Source of the DNA: Bacteroidales bacterium UBA6207
GTDB lineage: Bacteria > Bacteroidota > Bacteroidia > Bacteroidales > F082
Reading direction: 5' to 3'
DNA: 11,522 nucleotides
Assembly (NCBI GenBank): GCA_002421995.1
Contig: DISP01000226.1
Coordinates: 1 to 11,522, forward strand
In this document: piece after piece, positions 7,419-11,522 of the stretch
Position numbering within the stretch: position 1 is the first letter of the stretch
Layout: each line of letters starts with the position of its first letter
Program-made: the position numbers and the translations under genes
Notes under the pieces: model-generated
Databases searched by the model: none
What the model was told of the DNA's origin: nothing
The model's input: only the letters and a program-made list of their open reading frames with translations

Positions 7419-8030
7419 TTATTCCTCAAGATTGAAAAAGTCATTCATCAGGTTGATGCCCTTTTGGGTGCATATTCCTCTGAAATATGGTATAAAAATG
7501 TTTTCGAGCAGCTGGTGACCTTCTGCCTTTAGCAAGACGATGCGCTGGCTTGTATGCATCACAGTGAGGAGCTCCTGTAGAAAGCTGTCAACAAGCTTCA
7601 GGTCGAGCGACTTGCGAAAAATACCTTCTTTGATACCACGTTCAAGAAGCAGATAACTGGGCGAATTTTGGCGGAGATCATCCTCATGAAGAAACAAGCT
7701 CTCGAGCAATTGTGGGATATAGCGTTTCACATCTTCCAGAAAAACAACCGGGTGTGTGCCCCGCAATTCCTTTTTGCGCTTGATGATCAGATAAAGCGCC
7801 TCAACCACGTTTTCAGCACTTTCGATTAACCTGATTGTTTCTTCATTCTCCATCCTGATCATAAAATGAAGCGTTTCAATAACCAGAGCGTCTTTCTGAC
7901 CAAAAAACTCATATATCGTTCGTTTGGACATACCCAAATCTGCAGCCAGAAAATCCATTGTCACATTCCGTATTCCAATCTGCAGAAACAGTTCTGCTGC
8001 CCGACTAAGCACTTTTGTCTTTACATCCAT
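7419..8030 (-). CDS. TetR/AcrR-family transcriptional regulator of the efflux operon
   Basis: A 203-aa regulator when started at the ATG at 8030. The frame is open upstream to 8117, but the extra 29 residues are low-complexity and would include the promoter region, while MDVKTKVLSRAAELF is the standard TetR N-terminus. The helix-turn-helix lies at about 24-44 (VTMDFLAADLGMSKRTIYEFF), followed by the conserved GQKDALV. The rest is an all-helical ligand-binding and dimerisation domain with no obvious ligand signature. As the first gene of the operon it probably represses itself and the exporter until an exported compound binds; this is inference from family behaviour. The upstream region holds inverted and direct repeats that could be its operator. 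Confidence 0.93.
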   Translation of the reverse strand: MDVKTKVLSRAAELFLQIGIRNVTMDFLAADLGMSKRTIYEFFGQKDALVIETLHFMIRMENEETIRLIESAENVVEALYLIIKRKKELRGTHPVVFLEDVKRYIPQLLESLFLHEDDLRQNSPSYLLLERGIKEGIFRKSLDLKLVDSFLQELLTVMHTSQRIVLLKAEGHQLLENIFIPYFRGICTQKGINLMNDFFNLEE

Positions 8031-8044
8031 GGTCTCTGATAAAG

Positions 8045-8082
8045 TTTGCAAAACTACAAAACTATTTTCGTTTTTTAGTTTT
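8045..8082. promoter_or_regulatory. Possible TetR operator: nested inverted and direct repeats
   Basis: Three elements overlap the predicted operon promoter: TTTGCAAA (8045-8052, a perfect 8-bp palindrome), the tandem CAAAACTA repeats, and an inverted repeat AAAACTA (8058-8064) / TAGTTTT (8076-8082) with an 11-nt spacer. TetR-family regulators bind palindromes in or next to their own promoter, so this is the best operator candidate in the window. The region is very A/T-rich, so chance repeats are possible. Confidence 0.35.
8049..8064 (-). promoter_or_regulatory. Candidate efflux operon promoter: two tandem TAGTTTTG boxes
   Basis: On the minus strand TAGTTTTG occurs twice back to back (8064-8057 and 8056-8049). 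Each fits the Bacteroidota -7 consensus TAnnTTTG. Transcription would start roughly 8043-8051, giving a leader of only 12-20 nt before the tetR ATG. No convincing -33 TTTG is seen at 19-21 nt for either box. Confidence 0.45.
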
Positions 8083-8158
8083 CGATTTATTTTTTCACAA
8101 AAAAAACGAGCGGTCATTTACCCTTTACTGGTGTGGTTGAGCCATTTACTTGACTTGG

Positions 8159-8190
8159 GTTGAGTTTCGTGCATTACTACCTTATCTTTG
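8159..8190 (+). promoter_or_regulatory. Promoter of the GWxTD-protein gene (Bacteroidota type)
   Basis: GTTG at 8159-8162 (-33 element) and TATCTTTG at 8183-8190 (-7 element, exact fit to TAnnTTTG) are separated by 20 nt, the usual spacing. Transcription would start near 8195, leaving a leader of about 65 nt. A second -7-like match, TATTTTTG at 8227-8234, lacks a -33 partner. Confidence 0.65.
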
Positions 8191-8202
8191 ATTCAATTCC
8201 GA

Positions 8203-8220
8203 CCTTCCTGTTATGGAAGG
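8203..8220 (+). other. Small hairpin in the predicted 5' leader of the GWxTD-protein gene
   Basis: CCTTCC (8203-8208) pairs with GGAAGG (8215-8220) around a 6-nt loop. It sits just after the predicted transcription start and 40 nt before the ATG. No T-run follows, so it is not a terminator. It may stabilise the mRNA 5' end or affect translation, or it may be chance. Confidence 0.4.
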
Positions 8221-8260
8221 AAGCACTATTTTTGTCGTAACTCTCTAATGCTGCAAACTT

Positions 8261-9730
8261 ATGAAACGTAGATTTATACTTCTGTTCCTGCTCCTTGCAT
8301 CAATTGCTGTTCAAAGCCAGGACAAACAACTGCGGGCATATCTCTCTTATGCCACCTTTGATGTTCCCGGTCAGTCGGCCTATATTGAGACCTATCTTGC
8401 TGCAGAGGCAGGTAGTCTTGTTTTTAAGCAGCTTGACGACGGACAGTATCAGGCAGCTATTGGTGTGACAATGATTTTTATGCAGGGCGACTCGGTGCGG
8501 AGTTTTGCCAAATATGAACTCAAAAGCCCTGTTGTTGCCAATCCATTGGAAACAAGTTTTGGCATCATTGACCAGCAACGATTTCCGCTCAGGAACGGCA
8601 CATATCAGTTAAACCTTGAAATTGCCGACCTCAATAATCCCGCGCAGCAGGCCTTTAGCACCACCGAAGAAATTACGCTGGATTTTCGCAACGAAGAAGT
8701 TCAGTTGTCAGCCATTCAATTAGTTGAGCGTTTCGAAAAGTCTTCAGCCGAAAGCATGGTAACAAAAAACGGTTACGACCTCATTCCCCTCGTTTATGCC
8801 TATTATCCGCCTTCAATGCATCAGCTTCATTTTTACAGCGAGGTATATCATGCCGATAAAAAGTTCGGACCACTTGGCAAATTCCTCGTTTCGTATTATA
8901 TCGAGGCTTTCGAAAGCCAGAATAAAATGCAGGAGTATCTTTTCAGAAAAAGAATTGATGCACGTGAAGTCAATATCTTGCTGCACAGCATTGATATCAG
9001 TCAGCTTCCTTCAGGAAACTACAACCTTGCCGTTGAAGTACGCGACCAGAAAAACGAATTAATTGCCATCAACAAGGTCTTTTTTCAACGAAACAACCCG
9101 GATGTTACCTTCAAACTGAATGATATCACTTCGGTAAATGTTGAAAACACTTTTACAGGGCGCATAAGCTCGCCCGACACGCTGCGACTGATGCTTAGAT
9201 GCATTGCCCCAATAGCCACCGAAACCGATCGTGATTATGCATATAATCTGGCTGAATCGAGCGATATACATACGATGCAGCAATTTCTTTTCAACTTTTG
9301 GCAAAACAGAAACAGCATCGAACCTGAGAAAGCATGGCAGCGTTATTATGCCGAAGTAAAAAAAGTTATCGCCTCTTATTCAACGCAAACCAAAGCAGGC
9401 TACAACACCGATCGCGGAAGGGTTTACCTCAAATATGGGCCACCGAACCACATCGTTGAATCCTATTCCGAACCGGCTGCATACCCTTATGAAATCTGGC
9501 ATTACTATACGCTGGGAATACAACGTAACAAACGCTTTGTTTTCGTGGCTAAAGATAATGTAACCAACGATTTTGCGCTCATTCATTCTGATGCAATAGG
9601 CGAATTGTCAAACTACCGCTGGCAGCTCGAAGTGTACAAGCGCACATGGGATCCGGACAACATTGACGCCACAGGCCCGGATGATGCATTTGGCAACAAA
9701 GCATACGATTTTTACAAGAATCCGCGCTGA
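8261..9730 (+). CDS. Secreted GWxTD-domain protein (Tyr variant)
   Basis: A 489-aa protein with an N-terminal signal peptide (KRRFILLFLLLASIAVQSQ, cleavage near residue 18-20) and no lipobox, so it is probably periplasmic. Residues about 21-280 look like successive beta-rich domains. The C-terminal part has the layout of the GWxTD family. A helical lead-in, FLFNFWQNRNSIEPEKAWQR (342-361), is followed by YYAEVKKVIASY. The signature is GYNTDRGRVYLKYGPP (380-395), then PYEIWHYY (409-416) and a final RWQLEVYKRTWDP segment. The name-giving Trp is Tyr381 here, while the TD-RG and YGPP parts are intact. The family is widespread in Bacteroidota and Acidobacteriota and I know of no established biochemical function. 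It has its own promoter, divergent from the efflux operon, and its stop lies 69 bases before the acyltransferase gene. Confidence 0.85.
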   Translation: MKRRFILLFLLLASIAVQSQDKQLRAYLSYATFDVPGQSAYIETYLAAEAGSLVFKQLDDGQYQAAIGVTMIFMQGDSVRSFAKYELKSPVVANPLETSFGIIDQQRFPLRNGTYQLNLEIADLNNPAQQAFSTTEEITLDFRNEEVQLSAIQLVERFEKSSAESMVTKNGYDLIPLVYAYYPPSMHQLHFYSEVYHADKKFGPLGKFLVSYYIEAFESQNKMQEYLFRKRIDAREVNILLHSIDISQLPSGNYNLAVEVRDQKNELIAINKVFFQRNNPDVTFKLNDITSVNVENTFTGRISSPDTLRLMLRCIAPIATETDRDYAYNLAESSDIHTMQQFLFNFWQNRNSIEPEKAWQRYYAEVKKVIASYSTQTKAGYNTDRGRVYLKYGPPNHIVESYSEPAAYPYEIWHYYTLGIQRNKRFVFVAKDNVTNDFALIHSDAIGELSNYRWQLEVYKRTWDPDNIDATGPDDAFGNKAYDFYKNPR

Positions 9731-9743
9731 GTATAGCCATTAG

Positions 9744-9776
9744 ATTGGCTGTTTTCTGAAAAAGAAATTACCTTTG
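9744..9776 (+). promoter_or_regulatory. Promoter of the acyltransferase-glycosyltransferase pair
   Basis: ATTG (9744-9747) and TACCTTTG (9769-9776) are 21 nt apart and match the Bacteroidota -33/-7 pattern. The start of transcription would be near 9782, about 18 nt before the ATG at 9800. The -7 element lies in the loop of the inverted repeat at 9758-9789. Confidence 0.6.
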
Positions 9777-9789
9777 CTGTTTCTTTTTC
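9758..9789. repeat. Perfect 10-bp inverted repeat around the -7 element
   Basis: GAAAAAGAAA (9758-9767) and TTTCTTTTTC (9780-9789) are exact reverse complements separated by 12 nt that contain most of the TACCTTTG box. As RNA read from the upstream gene it would be a weak A/U stem. As DNA it could be an operator that occludes the promoter. Low base complexity means chance is a real alternative. Confidence 0.55.
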
Positions 9790-9799
9790 CGGCAGAAAC

Positions 9800-10681
9800 A
9801 TGAATAAAACCGGCTATTTCCTTCTCTACAACACGCTCTGGCTCATTGCATTGCTGCCATACAAAGTGTTATATGTTTTGTCTGATCTTTTGTACCTTCT
9901 CATTTACAGACTGCTTGCCTACCGCAAAAAAGTTGTTCGCGCCAATTTGCAACGCAGCTTCCCCGAAAAAAGCCATGGAGAACTGCGGATCATCGAAAAA
10001 CAATTTTATCATAACCTGGCCGACATCATTGTTGAAACTCTAAAACTGCTTCACGTCTCGCAAGAGGCAATAAAAGAGCGGTTTACCTACCAAAACAGGG
10101 AAGTGATTGAAGCCCTTGAACGCGAGAATAAAACCATTTTTGTGGCTTTCGGACATTGCAGCAACTGGGAGATGATGGCGCATGCCATCTCGCTCGAATT
10201 TCAAACCCCGTTTATTGCACTCTACAAAAAACTATCTAGCCCCACCTTTGACCAGCTGATGAAAGATATCCGCAGTCGTTGGGGAAAAGTTGGCTTGTTT
10301 GAATCACAATCAGCCTACAGGCAACTGATGGCAATCAGGAGTCAGCCACATATCGTGTATCTGCTCGGCGATCAGACACCCCCCGGGCTTGAGTCGGATT
10401 ACTGGACAGATTTCCTGCATCAGGACACACCATTTTTCAACGGACTTGAAAAAATGGGCCGAAGCTTTGGGCATGCCGTTGTCTATTTTGAGTCGGAAAG
10501 GATTGCACGAGGCAGGTATTTACTGAATGCAATTCTGATCACCGGCGACGGTAAAAAAAATGCAACAAATGAAATAACAGAGAGATACGTTCGTTTACTT
10601 GAAAAAACGATACAGACCCATCCTGACAATTGGCTGTGGTCGCACCGCCGATGGAAACACCAACGCCCAAAAACCGCATGA
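9800..10681 (+). CDS. LpxL/HtrB-family lipid A (lysophospholipid) acyltransferase
   Basis: A 293-aa enzyme expected to add a secondary acyl chain from acyl-ACP to a lipid A precursor (or a related lipid) at the inner-membrane cytoplasmic face. The N-terminal hydrophobic segment (about 7-40) is the membrane anchor, followed by the family RANLQRSFP motif (47-55). The catalytic HX4E is at H119-E124 (GHCSNWE). Further signatures are LLGDQTPPG (188-196), FLHQDTPFFNG (205-215) and the C-terminal PDNWLWSHRRWKHQRP (275-290). The length is normal for the family. In Bacteroidota one such enzyme typically makes penta-acylated lipid A; whether this is that copy or acts on another lipid cannot be told. 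The stop codon overlaps the start of the next gene (ATGA), so the two are translationally coupled. Confidence 0.92.
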   Translation: MNKTGYFLLYNTLWLIALLPYKVLYVLSDLLYLLIYRLLAYRKKVVRANLQRSFPEKSHGELRIIEKQFYHNLADIIVETLKLLHVSQEAIKERFTYQNREVIEALERENKTIFVAFGHCSNWEMMAHAISLEFQTPFIALYKKLSSPTFDQLMKDIRSRWGKVGLFESQSAYRQLMAIRSQPHIVYLLGDQTPPGLESDYWTDFLHQDTPFFNGLEKMGRSFGHAVVYFESERIARGRYLLNAILITGDGKKNATNEITERYVRLLEKTIQTHPDNWLWSHRRWKHQRPKTA

Positions 10682-11522
10682 AGCACAGAATAGCTGTCGT
10701 AATCCTCAACTTCAACGGAAAACGTTTTCTTGAGCGTTTTTTGCCCGGAGTGATCAGCCGGAGCGGCCACCTGGCAGAAATCATTGTAGCCGACAATGCC
10801 TCCACTGATGGTTCGGTGGGTTTCATGCAGGAACATTTTTCGCAGGTCAGGCTCATTCTTAACGAACGAAACGGCGGTTTTGCAGCAGGATACAACGAAG
10901 CCCTGGCGCAGGTTGACACCGAATATTATGTTTTGCTGAATTCCGACATAGAGGTGGGTGAAGGCTGGCTTGAACCGCTGTTGGAAATGATGGAGTCAGA
11001 TGCATCTATTGCAGCATGTCAGCCCAAATTACTTTCTTTTGCTGATAAAGCATATTTTGAATATGCAGGAGCAGCAGGCGGATTTATTGATAAGTTTGGC
11101 TATCCCTTCTGCCGTGGCAGGCTTTTTCAGAATGTGGAAAAAGATGAAGGTCAGTATGATACAGCACTTGAAGTGTTCTGGGCTAGCGGCGCCTGCATGT
11201 TTGTTCGCTCAGATTTGTATCACCGAATGGGCGGGCTCGACGCCGACTTTTTTGCACATATGGAAGAGATAGATTTTTGCTGGCGGCTTAAGAATGTGGG
11301 CTATAAAATCATGTATTGTCCCGATTCTGAAGTTTATCATATCGGCGGGGGAACTTTGCCTAAAAATTCGCCAAGGAAAACCTATCTAAACTTTAGAAAC
11401 AACCTCTCGATGTTGTTTAAAAACCTGCCTCCTTCATTCTTTGCCTACGTGATAATCACACGTTTGTTTCTCGATGGCGTAGCCAGTTTTAAGTTTTTGA
11501 TCGAAGGAGGCTGGGGCGACTT
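10678..11522 (+). CDS. Glycosyltransferase family 2 (rhamnosyltransferase-like), 3' end beyond the window
   Basis: A partial gene: 281 codons are open to the window edge with no stop. The ATG at 10678 overlaps the acyltransferase TGA. The fold is GT-A: VVILNFNG (7-14), VADNASTDGS (37-46) and ERNGGFAAGYNEAL (63-76) bind the nucleotide sugar. LNSDIEV (87-93) supplies the metal-binding Asp, and SGACMFVRSDLY (170-181) follows. HMEEIDFCWRLK (194-205) carries the ED-type catalytic base region. YHIGGGT (220-226) and an RNN (240-242) segment before a hydrophobic region are typical of COG1216 enzymes that add rhamnose or similar sugars to polysaccharide or glycolipid. Being coupled to a lipid A acyltransferase suggests envelope glycan or LPS assembly, but the acceptor is unknown. 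Confidence 0.92.
   Translation, partial: MKHRIAVVILNFNGKRFLERFLPGVISRSGHLAEIIVADNASTDGSVGFMQEHFSQVRLILNERNGGFAAGYNEALAQVDTEYYVLLNSDIEVGEGWLEPLLEMMESDASIAACQPKLLSFADKAYFEYAGAAGGFIDKFGYPFCRGRLFQNVEKDEGQYDTALEVFWASGACMFVRSDLYHRMGGLDADFFAHMEEIDFCWRLKNVGYKIMYCPDSEVYHIGGGTLPKNSPRKTYLNFRNNLSMLFKNLPPSFFAYVIITRLFLDGVASFKFLIEGGWGD

Noticed and set aside
7397..7444. Upstream start for the TolC-family protein at 7444
   Set aside because: It would put a polar 16-residue segment in front of a perfect signal peptide and overlap the tetR coding end. The ATG at 7396 fits better.
8031..8117. N-terminal extension of the TetR regulator
   Set aside because: The 29 extra residues are K/N/F-rich, atypical for TetR proteins, and would lie in the predicted promoter/operator.
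8796..9062. 88-codon open frame inside the GWxTD gene
   Set aside because: It is a shadow in another frame of a well-supported coding region, with no start context or domain.

Overview
The window looks like a chromosomal segment from a member of the Bacteroidota, probably class Bacteroidia. The evidence is as follows. Upstream regions carry TAnnTTTG-type -7 elements, some with a TTG-type -33 element. Start codons have A/T-rich leaders and no Shine-Dalgarno. Lipoproteins are short and cysteine-anchored. The gene types (GWxTD protein, LpxL-like acyltransferase, TetR-TolC-MFP-RND order) are typical of the phylum. No species can be assigned from the sequence alone.

Left part (1-1400): a minus-strand lipoprotein of unknown function (95-898), then about 400 bases without a convincing gene. 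That stretch holds a perfect 14-bp inverted repeat (1155-1198) and a hairpin (1252-1284) just downstream of a minus-strand tRNA-Ser(UGA) gene (1308-1394).

Centre (1520-8030, minus strand): a tightly spaced five-gene efflux operon, in transcription order tetR-type regulator, TolC-type outer-membrane channel, lipoprotein membrane-fusion protein, RND (HAE1/AcrB-type) pump, and a 97-aa PII-like protein. Intergenic gaps are 12-22 bases and a clear intrinsic terminator follows. The first four genes form a self-regulated tripartite proton-driven exporter. The last gene is the most interesting, because a small PII/CutA-fold-like protein in the operon suggests post-translational control of the pump.

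Right part (8031-11522, plus strand): a regulatory region of about 230 bases separates the operon from a divergent GWxTD-domain secreted protein (8261-9730). An LpxL/HtrB-like lipid A acyltransferase follows behind its own predicted promoter. It overlaps by four bases (ATGA) with a family-2 glycosyltransferase that runs off the window edge. This half looks like envelope or glycolipid biogenesis.

Nothing in the window is clearly mobile: I saw no transposase, integrase, CRISPR array or tRNA-end duplication. The content is mostly ordinary core genome. The points worth following up are the PII-like efflux partner, the tyrosine variant of the GWxTD motif, and several inverted repeats placed at promoters or between genes.
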